This document shows, one piece after another, positions 1-8,244 of a stretch of 64,000 bases of DNA (position 1 is the stretch's first letter; each line of letters opens with the position of its first letter). Made by a program: the position numbers and the translations under genes. The notes beneath the pieces are model-generated. The model was not told the DNA's origin, made no database searches, and saw nothing but the letters and a program-made list of their open reading frames with translations. This DNA is from CAZHFW01 sp964531675 (lineage in GTDB: Bacteria > Planctomycetota > Phycisphaerae > Phycisphaerales > UBA1924): assembly GCA_964531675.1 (NCBI GenBank), contig CAZHFW010000012.1:1-64000 (forward strand), read 5' to 3'.

Positions 1-12
1 AGGGTGGGGAGA

Positions 13-82
13 GGCACTGGGCATCGGGCACTGGGCACTGGGCACTGGGCATTGGGCACTGGGCATTGGGCATTGGGCACTG
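13..82. repeat. Heptamer tandem repeat, GGCAYTG x10
   Basis: Ten consecutive 7-nt units of the form GGCACTG, GGCATTG or GGCATCG run without interruption ahead of ppa. No coding frame is apparent. It resembles the 8-nt-period arrays elsewhere in the window but has a 7-nt period. The upstream gene lies outside the window, so I cannot tell whether the array follows a stop codon. Confidence 0.9.
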
Positions 83-118
83 GGGGGAGAGCCCACGACT
101 CGCGGACTCGTCGTGGGC

Positions 119-160
119 GTGAGCTTGGGGGTGTGAGGTTGGGGGTGTGAGCTTGGGGGC
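119..160. repeat. Three tandem 14-nt units before ppa
   Basis: Three nearly identical 14-nt units (GTGAGCTTGGGGGT and one-base variants) lie at 119-132, 133-146 and 147-160. The last contains an in-frame GTG at 147 that would extend ppa by 14 residues. Because that extension is repeat-derived, I prefer the ATG at 189 as the start. Confidence 0.85.
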
Positions 161-176
161 GCGGTCGGGCTTGGTC

Positions 177-182
177 TACGCT
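177..182 (+). promoter_or_regulatory. -10-like TACGCT, leaderless type (ppa)
   Basis: TACGCT lies 6 nt before the ATG at 189 and there is no Shine-Dalgarno. The spacing recurs at many genes in this window and supports a leaderless mRNA. No clear -35 is visible. Confidence 0.45.
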
Positions 183-188
183 TGGGCC

Positions 189-749
189 ATGATTCATCCA
201 TGGCATGACGTCACGCCCGGGGTTCCTGGCAAGCCTCTTCCGGAGTACTTCCAGGCGATCATCGAGATTCCCAAGGGGTCGAGCCTCAAGTACGAGATCG
301 ACAAGGGCTCGGGGCTTTTGCGGGTTGATCGCGTGCTGTCGTCGGCGGTGTACTACCCCGCCAACTACGGGTTCATTCCGCAGACGCTGGCGGAGGACGA
401 CGATCCGATGGACGTGCTGGTGTACTCGACGGAGGCGATCCCGCCATTGACCCTGTGCGATGCGCGGGCGGTGGGGATCATGTCGATGGTGGACCAGGGG
501 GCGCCGGATCACAAGATCATCGCGGTGCTGGCGCAGGATCCGATCTACTCGGATTTCGTGAAGGCGTCCGACTTCCCCCGGCACATCTTCAAGATGCTCA
601 AGCGTTTCTTCGAGGACTACAAGACGCTGGAGGGGAAGGAAGTCGCGGTGGATGAGGTGCTTCCCGCGGAGGCGGCTCACCGCGTGATCGAAGACTCGCT
701 GCAGCGGTATGAGAAGCTGCGGCGCACGGGCGGGATGAAGGGGTTGTGA
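189..749 (+). CDS. ppa: Inorganic pyrophosphatase
   Basis: Soluble family I inorganic pyrophosphatase of 186 residues, hydrolysing PPi to two phosphates and so driving biosynthetic reactions in the cytoplasm. The active-site region is plain: KYEIDKGSG, then YPANYGFIPQTLAEDDDPMD, whose Asp cluster binds the metal ions. A late Lys/Tyr-rich segment (FKRFFEDYKTLEGKEV) is also typical. The length matches the bacterial family. The start at 189 is chosen because the sequence before it is tandem repeat and a TANNNT box lies 6 nt upstream; a GTG at 147 would add 14 residues. An octamer repeat array begins 5 nt after the stop codon. Confidence 0.95.
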   Translation: MIHPWHDVTPGVPGKPLPEYFQAIIEIPKGSSLKYEIDKGSGLLRVDRVLSSAVYYPANYGFIPQTLAEDDDPMDVLVYSTEAIPPLTLCDARAVGIMSMVDQGAPDHKIIAVLAQDPIYSDFVKASDFPRHIFKMLKRFFEDYKTLEGKEVAVDEVLPAEAAHRVIEDSLQRYEKLRRTGGMKGL

Positions 750-754
750 GCGGA

Positions 755-818
755 AGGCACGGAGGGACGCAGGCACGCAGGCACGAAGGCACGAAGGGAA
801 TGAGGGACTGAGGGGGCG
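755..818. repeat. 8-nt-period array after ppa
   Basis: Eight consecutive octamers related to AGGCACGG: AGGCACGG, AGGGACGC, AGGCACGC, AGGCACGA twice, AGGGAATG, AGGGACTG and AGGGGGCG. The array starts 5 nt after the ppa stop codon. The same unit recurs at 32295 and, inverted, inside deoC at 53149. Confidence 0.85.
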
Positions 819-847
819 GGGTGGGTGCGGCGGGGCCTGAGGGGCTG

Positions 848-853
848 TATCCT
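848..853 (+). promoter_or_regulatory. -10-like TATCCT upstream of hpt
   Basis: TATCCT lies 36 nt before the ATG at 890 and 6 nt before an in-frame TTG at 860. Identical TATCCT boxes precede prfB (26535), the M42 peptidase (36227) and rpsA (62127). No -35 match was found. Confidence 0.4.
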
Positions 854-889
854 TAGGGTTTGATCGACTCCATCCCCCGGGGCGGCTTC

Positions 890-1489
890 ATGCATCACGA
901 CATTGCCAAGGTATTGATCGGACCCGAGCAGATCGCTGCTCGCGTGCGCGAGCTTGGGCTGAAGATCGCGTCCGATCTGGAGGCGGAGCTTCGCAAGGCG
1001 GGGCACGCTTCGGACGGCGAAGGCAAGATCGTGATCATGCCCATCCTCACGGGTTCGATCTTCTTCGTCGCGGACCTGGTCCGGCACATGCCTTTGAAGA
1101 TGAGCATGAGGCTGGTGACGGTGTCGAGCTATCCCGGGCAGTCGACCGAGAGCAAGGGCGCGCGGCTGCGCGGGGACCTGCCTGGCGATCTGGCGGGCAA
1201 GCACGTGGTCATCATGGATGACATCCTGGACTCGGGGCAGACGCTCGGGCTGGTGCGTGATCTGGTCGCGGACCAGGGGGCGGCCAGCGTGCGGGTGGCG
1301 GTGCTTCTGAAGAAGCCTCTTTCGCGGCGCGTGCGCGAGGTGCAGGCGGAGTACGTCGGGTTTGAGATTCCCGATGAGTTCGTGGTCGGGTATGGGCTCG
1401 ACTACGACGGGTACTACCGCAATCTGCCTTCGATCGCGACGCTGACGCAGGACGCGATCAACAGCCGGGCGCGCGGAGCGGGCGCATGA
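890..1489 (+). CDS. hpt: Hypoxanthine phosphoribosyltransferase
   Basis: Purine salvage enzyme that joins hypoxanthine (and usually guanine) to PRPP to give IMP or GMP. The type I phosphoribosyltransferase signature VVIMDDILDSGQTL, which binds the PRPP ribose-phosphate, lies near residues 105-118. An N-terminal PILTGSIFFVADLVRH loop and a C-terminal DEFVVGYGLDYDGYYRNLP hood match HPRT enzymes. The protein is 199 residues from the ATG at 890, slightly longer than the usual 175-185. A TTG at 860, 6 nt after a TATCCT box, would give 209 residues and cannot be excluded. The stop overlaps the next start by 4 nt (ATGA), so the two genes are probably translationally coupled. Confidence 0.93.
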   Translation: MHHDIAKVLIGPEQIAARVRELGLKIASDLEAELRKAGHASDGEGKIVIMPILTGSIFFVADLVRHMPLKMSMRLVTVSSYPGQSTESKGARLRGDLPGDLAGKHVVIMDDILDSGQTLGLVRDLVADQGAASVRVAVLLKKPLSRRVREVQAEYVGFEIPDEFVVGYGLDYDGYYRNLPSIATLTQDAINSRARGAGA

Positions 1490-2652
1490 AGCTCGGACGC
1501 CGGCGTGGTCGGCGCTCGGTGGAAGGCGAGCGGGTGCTCATCGAGGTGGGCCCCTCGGCGTGGATGGTCCTGACGGAAGGTTGGATGTGGTGGATGGCGG
1601 CGCTGGCAGCGGGGCTGGTGGGAGGCCGCATGGTCTGGCCGCTGGCGGCGCTGGTCGTCGGGCTGATCTGGCTCGCGCAGGGGGCCAGGTGGGCGGCGCG
1701 TTGGCACGTGCTGACAAACCGGCGGCTGATCGTGCGTGCGGGCGTGGTGAGGCGCGTCGTTCTGGACGTGCCTTTGGACCGGATTCAGCAGATCTCGATC
1801 GTGCGGCGCGGTTCGGAGCGGCTTGTCGGGATCGGAACGGTGATCGTCGAGACCGCGGGGAGCGGCGTGGGTGCTGCGGGCGTGCTTGGTGTGGCGCAGC
1901 CTGAGCGGATCGCGAGGATTTTGAGGCGTGCGATGGAGCGGGCCCGCGGGACGTCGAGGCAGGATGGAAATCGGGGCGTGCAACGGCCGATGGTCCGTGC
2001 AGCGGAGGAAGGCGTGACGGCGAAGACCAAGAACTCGACGGGCGTGCTGGTGCTCGGGATCGCGGGCGGGATCGGCGCGGGCAAGTCCGCGGTCGCGGCG
2101 GCGTTCGCGAAGCTCGGATGCGTGGTCGTGGATTCCGACCAGGAGTCGCGGGCGGCGCTTGACCGGCCGGACGTGAAGGGCAAGCTCGTGGAGTGGTGGG
2201 GAGGCGCGGTGCTTGGCCCGGATGGCAAGGTCGATCGGCGCAAGGTTGCGGAGATCGTCTTCAAGGAGCCGGCGCAGCGGACAAGGCTCGAGGGTCTGGT
2301 GCATCCGATCGTGAGGCAGAGCAGGGCGCAGATGGTGGCGCGGGCTTCGGAGGGAGGCGTGGGGGTCGTGATCGTGGATGCGCCGCTTTTGTTTGAAGCG
2401 GGTGTGGACCGCGAGTGCGATGCGGTGGTGTTCGTGGATGCTCCCGAAGAGGTGCGTCTGGAGCGCGTGGCGCGGACGCGGGGATGGACCAAGTCGGAGC
2501 TCGAACGCCGGGAGGCGGCGCAGCTGGCGCTGGCGGAGAAGCGGCGGCGGTGCCGCTATGTGGTGGTGAATGACGGGGCAGCGGCGGCGATGGAGAAGTC
2601 GGTGGAGGCGGTTCTGACGCAGGCCAGGCGGGACTTCGGGGTGCAGGGGTAA
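1486..2652 (+). CDS. coaE: PH-domain membrane protein fused to dephospho-CoA kinase
   Basis: One uninterrupted frame of 388 residues joins two modules. Residues 1-160 hold a hydrophobic hairpin of two membrane segments (near 26-65) and a bacterial PH-like domain of the YdbS/DUF304 type (LTNRRLIVRAGVVRR, VPLDRIQQISIVR). Residues 185-388 are dephospho-CoA kinase, the last step of CoA synthesis, with a P-loop GIAGGIGAGKSAVA near 190-203, the VDSDQ motif and VHPIVR. An in-frame GTG at 2014 (codon 177) is preceded by GGAGGAA at ideal spacing; starting there gives 212 residues, the normal CoaE length. The cell may therefore make a membrane-tethered and a free CoaE, or the apparent fusion may be two overlapping genes. 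It is coupled to hpt by an ATGA overlap. Confidence 0.88.
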   Translation: MKLGRRRGRRSVEGERVLIEVGPSAWMVLTEGWMWWMAALAAGLVGGRMVWPLAALVVGLIWLAQGARWAARWHVLTNRRLIVRAGVVRRVVLDVPLDRIQQISIVRRGSERLVGIGTVIVETAGSGVGAAGVLGVAQPERIARILRRAMERARGTSRQDGNRGVQRPMVRAAEEGVTAKTKNSTGVLVLGIAGGIGAGKSAVAAAFAKLGCVVVDSDQESRAALDRPDVKGKLVEWWGGAVLGPDGKVDRRKVAEIVFKEPAQRTRLEGLVHPIVRQSRAQMVARASEGGVGVVIVDAPLLFEAGVDRECDAVVFVDAPEEVRLERVARTRGWTKSELERREAAQLALAEKRRRCRYVVVNDGAAAAMEKSVEAVLTQARRDFGVQG

Positions 2653-3097
2653 CTCGCGGGGCTAGGGCCCGGAATTGGGCTTTTTCGGGGGAGGCGGGGA
2701 GAAAACTGGCCCTGGCTTCCTCCTCGGGTCGAGGGTGGTATAGTTGACCACGTGGCCGCTGTAGTCGGCAGGCCATGTTCCACTTGCTTAGCACGGTTCG
2801 GGTCGGTCTTTCCGGGGCCGATCGTTTTCGGGGTCAGGTCCATTGGCGGGCGACCGTCGGGTGGTCTGGCGTTCGGGAGCGTGATCCGGGCTTGGCGGAG
2901 CCGCCTTGAAGGGCCTTCGGGTCTTTTGATTCCCAGGATTGGATCGGAACGCAGGCTGCGGCGCATCAGAGAGCTGCAGCATCTTCGAGGGTCCCGCGGC
3001 GCGGGATCACACACGCACAACACAGCAGGCGGGACGCGGCGGGTCGGGCGGTTGCCCGGCGGCGCTGGCGGAACGCGAGACAGGGTGAACGCAAGCC
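2653..3097 (+). promoter_or_regulatory. Long intergenic region and candidate rho leader
   Basis: This 445-nt stretch before rho has no convincing gene; the small frame from 2752 overlaps rho in another frame and has no protein-like pattern. A TATAGT box at 2739-2744 is the best -10 candidate, giving a leader of about 350 nt. Rho genes are often autoregulated through their leaders in other bacteria, so a long leader here is suggestive. I see no strong intrinsic terminator in it. Confidence 0.4.
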
Positions 3098-5206
3098 ATG
3101 GCCAAGTCTTCCGCGAGCGACAAGTCCGGCGGTGAGGGCTCTTCCCGCACCAAACGCTACAACACGAGCCGAAAGGTCCCGGCGACGCGCTCGGCGGAGG
3201 CCAAGGCCGAGAGCCGGGCGGAGTCTAAGCCTGAAGCGGAAGCACGTCCGGCAGCGGCGGCGCAGCCCCGGGTGTACGACCCGGATTCAAAGGGTGATGA
3301 GCGTCCGGCACGTCCGCGTGAAGAGGCGCCGCGTGAGGCGCGTCCGGCCCGTGCGGAGCCGCCGGCGGAGCGCCCTTCCCAGCCCGAGGGCGGATCGCGC
3401 GAGCGCGGGTACTACGACGCCAGGCAGGAAGGTCGCCCCGAGCAGCGTCAGGATTCGCGCGGCGAGCGCCCCGACTTCCGCAGCGAGACGCGGCAGGAAC
3501 GCGGGGAGCCCCGTGGCGAGTCGCGTGGTGAACCCCGTGGTGAGCGGGGCGAGCAGCGCTCGGAAGGCAATCGCGGCGGGTATCCCGAGCGTGGCGATCG
3601 CGGGCAAGACCGCGGTCAGGACCGTGGGCCGCAGGATCGCGGGAACGGCGATCGTGGCAGTGGGGATCGCGGGAATGGCGATCGCGGTGATCGCGGGATG
3701 CAGGATCGCGGCGGGTATCCGAATCAGCAATACGGCATGGGCGGCGGGTTCCGCGGCAAGAAGAAGAAGCGCCGCCGTGGCGGCGGGGGCTTTGGCGGCC
3801 CGGGCTTCGGCAACGGCGGCGGCGGCGGGAGCTTCGGCGGATATCGCCAGCCCATCGAGGGGCTTCCCAGCGACGAGGAACTCGAGCGCGAGGCAGCCGA
3901 GCTTGATCGCATCGCCCGCGAGGCGGATCCCAAGACGCTGCGGGACGCGATCAGCCTGACCGAGCTTCAGCGCATGGATCTGGACGCGATCTTCAAGATC
4001 GCGGAGAAGGAAGGCCTGACGGATTATCACCAGGTGCCCAAGCAGGACCTGATCGTGAAGATCCTCAAGGCGCGGGCGGCCAAGCAGGGCCTGATGTACG
4101 GCGAGGGCACGCTCGAGATAATGCCCGACGGGTTCGGATTCCTGCGGAGCGCCGAGCTGAGCTATCTGCCCGGACCGGATGACATCTACGTGTCCCCCTT
4201 GCAGGTCAGGCGGTTTGGTCTGCGGCGCGGGATGGTGGTGAAGGGCCTGATCCGTCCGCCCAAGGAGAGCGAGCGTTACTTCGCGCTCTTGCGGGTGGAG
4301 AAGGTGAACGGGCGTGAGCCTCAGAAGGTGCACGACCTGGTGAACTTCGAGGACCTGACGCCTCTGCACCCGGAAGAGCGGTACGTGCTGGAGACCGAGC
4401 CGAGCGAGATCGAGTGCCGGATCGTGGATCTGGTGACGCCGATCGGCAAGGGTCAGCGCATGCTGATCGTGGCGCCGCCCCGCACGGGCAAGACGGTGCT
4501 CTTGCAGAAGATGACCAAGGCGATCAGCAAGAACTTCCCGGAGACGAAGATCATCGTTCTGCTGGTGGACGAGCGTCCCGAGGAAGTGACGGACTTCCGG
4601 CGCAACGTGGTGCCGGGCGTGGAGGTCGTGGCCTCGACGTTCGACGAGCAGTCGTCGCGGCATGTGCAGGTCGCGGACATGGTGATCGAGAAGGCCAAGC
4701 GGATGGTGGAGTTCGGGGATGACGTGGTCATCCTGCTGGACTCGATCACGCGTCTGGCGCGTGCGTACAACGCCGAGATGCCGCACTCGGGCAAGATCAT
4801 GACGGGCGGTCTGGACTCCAACGCGCTGCAGCGTCCCAAGAAGTTCTTCGGCGCGGCCCGCGCGATCGAGAAGGGCGGCTCCCTGACGATCATCGGGACG
4901 GCGCTGGTGGACACCGGTTCGAAGATGGACGAGGTGATCTTCGAGGAGTTCAAGGGCACGGGCAACGCGGAACTGCACCTGGACCGCAAGCTCATGGACA
5001 AGCGCATCTATCCCTGCATCGACATCCCGGCTTCGGGCACGCGTCGCGAGGAGCTGCTGCTTGATCCCAAGGAACTCGAGCTCGTGCACCGGCTGCGCAA
5101 GGTCCTCTCCGACATGAACGTGGTGGAGGGGATGGAGCTGATCAAGGGTCGCCTGAAGAAGGTGAAGACCAACGCCGAGTTCCTGATGACGATGGCGATG
5201 GGCTGA
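3098..5206 (+). CDS. rho: Transcription termination factor Rho with long disordered N-terminal extension
   Basis: Hexameric RNA helicase that ends transcription at unstructured C-rich RNA. The conserved core starts near residue 286 with the Rho N-terminal helical domain (LTELQRMDLDAIFKIAEKEG). It continues with the cold-shock RNA-binding fold (GTLEIMPDGFGFLRS...DIYVSPLQVRRFGLRRG). The RecA-type ATPase follows, with P-loop APPRTGKT near 460, Walker B VVILLDSITRLARA, and the Q/R-loop segment through GGLDSNALQRPKKFFGAAR. Ahead of this lie about 285 residues of low-complexity sequence: an Ala/Glu/Lys-rich stretch, then many RGE/RGD/DRG repeats (about 120-215), then KKKKRRRGGGG and Gly-rich sequence. 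The usual bacterial Rho is about 420 residues. The Shine-Dalgarno is weak. Probably monocistronic, with a long leader. Confidence 0.97.
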   Translation: MAKSSASDKSGGEGSSRTKRYNTSRKVPATRSAEAKAESRAESKPEAEARPAAAAQPRVYDPDSKGDERPARPREEAPREARPARAEPPAERPSQPEGGSRERGYYDARQEGRPEQRQDSRGERPDFRSETRQERGEPRGESRGEPRGERGEQRSEGNRGGYPERGDRGQDRGQDRGPQDRGNGDRGSGDRGNGDRGDRGMQDRGGYPNQQYGMGGGFRGKKKKRRRGGGGFGGPGFGNGGGGGSFGGYRQPIEGLPSDEELEREAAELDRIAREADPKTLRDAISLTELQRMDLDAIFKIAEKEGLTDYHQVPKQDLIVKILKARAAKQGLMYGEGTLEIMPDGFGFLRSAELSYLPGPDDIYVSPLQVRRFGLRRGMVVKGLIRPPKESERYFALLRVEKVNGREPQKVHDLVNFEDLTPLHPEERYVLETEPSEIECRIVDLVTPIGKGQRMLIVAPPRTGKTVLLQKMTKAISKNFPETKIIVLLVDERPEEVTDFRRNVVPGVEVVASTFDEQSSRHVQVADMVIEKAKRMVEFGDDVVILLDSITRLARAYNAEMPHSGKIMTGGLDSNALQRPKKFFGAARAIEKGGSLTIIGTALVDTGSKMDEVIFEEFKGTGNAELHLDRKLMDKRIYPCIDIPASGTRREELLLDPKELELVHRLRKVLSDMNVVEGMELIKGRLKKVKTNAEFLMTMAMG

Positions 5207-5338
5207 TCCGTGAATCAGGAGGCTCGCGGGGCGTGCGTTGCCCGCGGGCTCGGCGGCGCGGTAGGCTTTCGGGGGTTGGCCCGGCCGGGCTGGGAACTTC
5301 CCGGGGGTGATCGGCGTAATGCGTGGGCAGGAGGCCCG

Positions 5339-5656
5339 ATGGTGAGCGCGAGGGCGGCGAGTCTGGCGGTTCGGATCGTGGCGGCGACGCTCTGGTCGTC
5401 GGTGCTCTCGATCACGGGCTTGTGGGCGATGCTGTCAGCGAGCCGTGAATGGCCGATGTTCGGACCGGCGTGGATCGTCGCGGGCCTTGCGGGGGTCGCG
5501 GCGGGTCTGTTCGTGTTCATGGTGCTGGTCGCGGATCGGCTCGTGCCGCACGCCTCGCGGAGGCTTGTGGTCACCGCCGAGATGATCGTGATGGTCTCGT
5601 TTGTGCTTTGCCTGCTCGGGACGATTGTTCTGGTGCGTTCCGGCGCGGGATGGTGA
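5339..5656 (+). CDS. Small membrane protein of unknown function
   Basis: The predicted product has 105 residues and three hydrophobic segments (about 5-30, 38-60 and 78-100), with short charged loops. I do not recognise a family. The start is set by AGGAGG at 5329-5334, 4 nt before the ATG; an ORF extending back to 5210 adds 43 residues that look non-coding. It lies 132 nt after rho and overlaps a possible ATG of the next gene, so it is probably cotranscribed with the exported protein that follows. Confidence 0.65.
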   Translation: MVSARAASLAVRIVAATLWSSVLSITGLWAMLSASREWPMFGPAWIVAGLAGVAAGLFVFMVLVADRLVPHASRRLVVTAEMIVMVSFVLCLLGTIVLVRSGAGW

Positions 5657-5667
5657 GGAGCCTGTCG

Positions 5668-8244
5668 ATGCCCATGGACGGCGCGGATCGGTGCGGGTCG
5701 GTGCGGACGCTCTTGGCCTGTGCCGGGATGCTGGCAGCGGTGACGATCGGCGGGCCGGCGCTTGCGCAGGACGCCCAGCCCGGAACGGCGAGCACGCCCG
5801 AGGCGCCAGCAGCGGCGTCCAAGCCGTCGCGGGCGGCCACGCGGATCGAGCTCAAGAAGTACGTATCCGACGCGCTGGTGCGGATGGCGCTGATCGATCT
5901 GCGCAACCAGGACAATCCTGCTGCCGAGGACTACCGGATCGCCGGCCGCCTGATCGAACAGGCGATGGCGCTCGAGCCCGATGATCTGGAGCTGGTGCGT
6001 CGACGGCTCGAGGCTGCTTTCAATGCCGAGGATCAGGAGGCGGTGGATCGCCTGAACCGGCGGATTCTCGCGGTGGATCCCGGGGACACGGTCGCGCAGC
6101 TGGCGCTGATCACCTCGCAGATCTCCCGGGTGCAGAGCGCCGGAGAGAGGCTGGCGCTGTTCGAGCGATTCCTGGGCAAGGACGGGGAGAAGCTTGATCC
6201 GTCGGTGCGGAGCCGCCTGGCGCTGGACGCGGCGATGCTCATGCGCGAGACGGGCGATTACGCGGGGTTCGAGAACAGGCTCAAGTTGGCACTCAAGCTC
6301 GATCAGACCAACAAGGATGCGGCGGCGCTGGCCTTGGCGTACTTCTCCCAGAGCGCCAAGGACGATCTGGAGCGGTTCAATCTGCTCACGAACCTGCTGC
6401 TGGCGGACCCGTTCGATCCGGCGACGCACGAGGCGATCCGCGATGCGCTGGTGGCGGCGGGCGCGTTCAAGCAGGCCCAGAAGTTCGCGGAGTCCGCCGA
6501 CAAGCTCGCGCCTCCCGGGTCGTCCGACGAGGATCGCCGGGCGCGCACCATGAACACGCTGGTGTTGCAATGGCTCAACGAGGGCGGCGCGACGGTGCTC
6601 GACTCGCTCGAGAAGGATCTGGCGGCCCAGCGCGAGAAGGCGGCCAAGGAGATCGAGAAGGCCAAGCAGGCGCAGGAAGGCCTGGGCATGGAGATCTCGT
6701 CTCTGCCCAAGCCCGAGGACGTGCGCCTGTACATGCCCGCGGACAAGGTGCGGGCCCTCATCGCGGACCTGCTCGGCGAGCGTGACAAGCTGACGGCGGC
6801 GATGACCGACATCGGGCGTTCGGTGGAGTACAAGTCCGCGAACCTGATGGACCGCACCAAGCGCGACGTGCTGCTCTCGGATGAGGATGCGCTGCGTCAG
6901 GCGGCGGCGATGAAGTCCGATCTGGCGATGATGCGGCTGCTTCTGGGCGTGGACGCGGACAAGGTGGTCGAGGACCGCAAGGAGATGACTCCGGAGAACG
7001 GGTTTGATCCCGAGCAGGTGCAGGTCATCGACGCGTGGCTCAAGCTCCGCAACAACGACGCGGCCGGGGCGGTCAGTGCGTTCGACGAGCTCCCCGAGAC
7101 CGAGATCATGCGCGAGCTCGGGCTGGCGGCGGTCGCCGAACTGGCGGGCGAGAACGCGATGGCCAGCGAGTACTACCGCCAGGTCGCGGTGGACTACGGC
7201 GGCAAGCCTCTGGGCGCCTGGGCGATCGGTCGCTTCCGCTCGATCAAGGGCGACCCCAACGCGCAGCTCTCGGATCAGTCGATTGCGATCGCACAGGCGG
7301 CCGATGCGCTCCCCGCGTGGGTGGATCGCATGCTCGGGAGCACGCGGTCGTTCCTGAGGCTCTCGGCCAAGGCGAACAGGACGACGCTCAACGCGATGGA
7401 CCGGCTCGTCATCACGCTGCGGATCCAGAATCTGTCGCCTGTGCCGCTGGCGACGGGATCGGATGCGCCGATCAGCACGCGGATGCTCGTTTCGGGTCAG
7501 TTCGAACGCGGTCTCAAGACGTATTCGGGGCTTCCCCCCGAGATCGCGCTGGTCGACCGGCGGCTGCGCCTGAATCCCAACGAGGTGCTCGAGGTGCGGA
7601 TCAGTCCCGAGGCCGGGATGAGCGGGTGGCTCCTGCAGGACGCGGCCCAGGGATCCGTGCGCGGGCGCTGGCGTGTGCTTCAGGGCTTCGTCGCGGCGGG
7701 TGAAACTGTGGAGATCGCGACCAACGCGCTCCCCGCGGAGTCCGAGTCGCTCATCTACAGCCCGATTCCCGAGACATCGCTCCCGGCCGAAGAGGTCGTG
7801 GAGGCGATCAAGACCTGCCAGGCCGATGAGTTGCCCGCACTCCTGATCGCGGCGCGCGTGCTGCTCGTCGCCAGTTCGGATCAGAGCCCGGCGATCTGTT
7901 CGGCGCTGGCGGAGCGCTACGCCAAGGGGACCAGGCTGGAGCGGCAGGCGATCCTGACGTCGATCCCGCCCAAGTCGCTCGCGACCCTCGTGGACGCCTT
8001 TGACGCGGCGGTGAAGGGTGAGCAGGATCCCGAGCTTGCGGCGCTGACGCTCCTGACGCGGGCGCATGACTTTGCGGATCCGGTAATCGCGGCGGCGCGG
8101 GCGAGCACGAGCGAGAGCCTGCGGGAGTTTGCGGGCTGGGTCGCGTCGCGGGCCTCGCGAGGCGGGACGTTGATCGCGCAGGCGTGGCCCAAGTTTTCTG
8201 ATGCGGGCGTGCGGGTGCCGCACGACACCGGAGAAGGCAAGTGA
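5668..8244 (+). CDS. Large exported helical-repeat (TPR-like) protein
   Basis: The product has 858 residues. A signal peptide is likely (MPMDGADRCGSVRTLLACAGMLAAVTIGGPALAQD, cleavage after ALA). The mature part is rich in Ala, Leu, Glu and Lys, with helical pairs such as YRIAGRLIEQAMALEPDDLELVRRRLEAAF that resemble tetratricopeptide repeats. A predicted coiled coil lies near 305-335 (LAAQREKAAKEIEKAKQAQ). The C-terminal third turns to beta-rich sequence. No catalytic motif is seen. GAGGAG 7 nt upstream selects the ATG at 5668 over an ATG at 5650. The stop overlaps the next start by 4 nt (GTGA), which ties it to the flippase-like gene; a periplasmic scaffold or assembly role is possible but unproven. 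Confidence 0.8.
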   Translation: MPMDGADRCGSVRTLLACAGMLAAVTIGGPALAQDAQPGTASTPEAPAAASKPSRAATRIELKKYVSDALVRMALIDLRNQDNPAAEDYRIAGRLIEQAMALEPDDLELVRRRLEAAFNAEDQEAVDRLNRRILAVDPGDTVAQLALITSQISRVQSAGERLALFERFLGKDGEKLDPSVRSRLALDAAMLMRETGDYAGFENRLKLALKLDQTNKDAAALALAYFSQSAKDDLERFNLLTNLLLADPFDPATHEAIRDALVAAGAFKQAQKFAESADKLAPPGSSDEDRRARTMNTLVLQWLNEGGATVLDSLEKDLAAQREKAAKEIEKAKQAQEGLGMEISSLPKPEDVRLYMPADKVRALIADLLGERDKLTAAMTDIGRSVEYKSANLMDRTKRDVLLSDEDALRQAAAMKSDLAMMRLLLGVDADKVVEDRKEMTPENGFDPEQVQVIDAWLKLRNNDAAGAVSAFDELPETEIMRELGLAAVAELAGENAMASEYYRQVAVDYGGKPLGAWAIGRFRSIKGDPNAQLSDQSIAIAQAADALPAWVDRMLGSTRSFLRLSAKANRTTLNAMDRLVITLRIQNLSPVPLATGSDAPISTRMLVSGQFERGLKTYSGLPPEIALVDRRLRLNPNEVLEVRISPEAGMSGWLLQDAAQGSVRGRWRVLQGFVAAGETVEIATNALPAESESLIYSPIPETSLPAEEVVEAIKTCQADELPALLIAARVLLVASSDQSPAICSALAERYAKGTRLERQAILTSIPPKSLATLVDAFDAAVKGEQDPELAALTLLTRAHDFADPVIAAARASTSESLREFAGWVASRASRGGTLIAQAWPKFSDAGVRVPHDTGEGK

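Noticed and set aside
2752..3135. 127-codon frame in the rho leader
   Set aside because: It runs into rho in another frame, has no ribosome site and has low-complexity content; treated as leader.
3287..5089. 600-codon open frame on the minus strand across rho
   Set aside because: It mirrors the codon pattern of rho in a GC-rich genome; composition is His/Leu/Arg-heavy and no protein family is visible.
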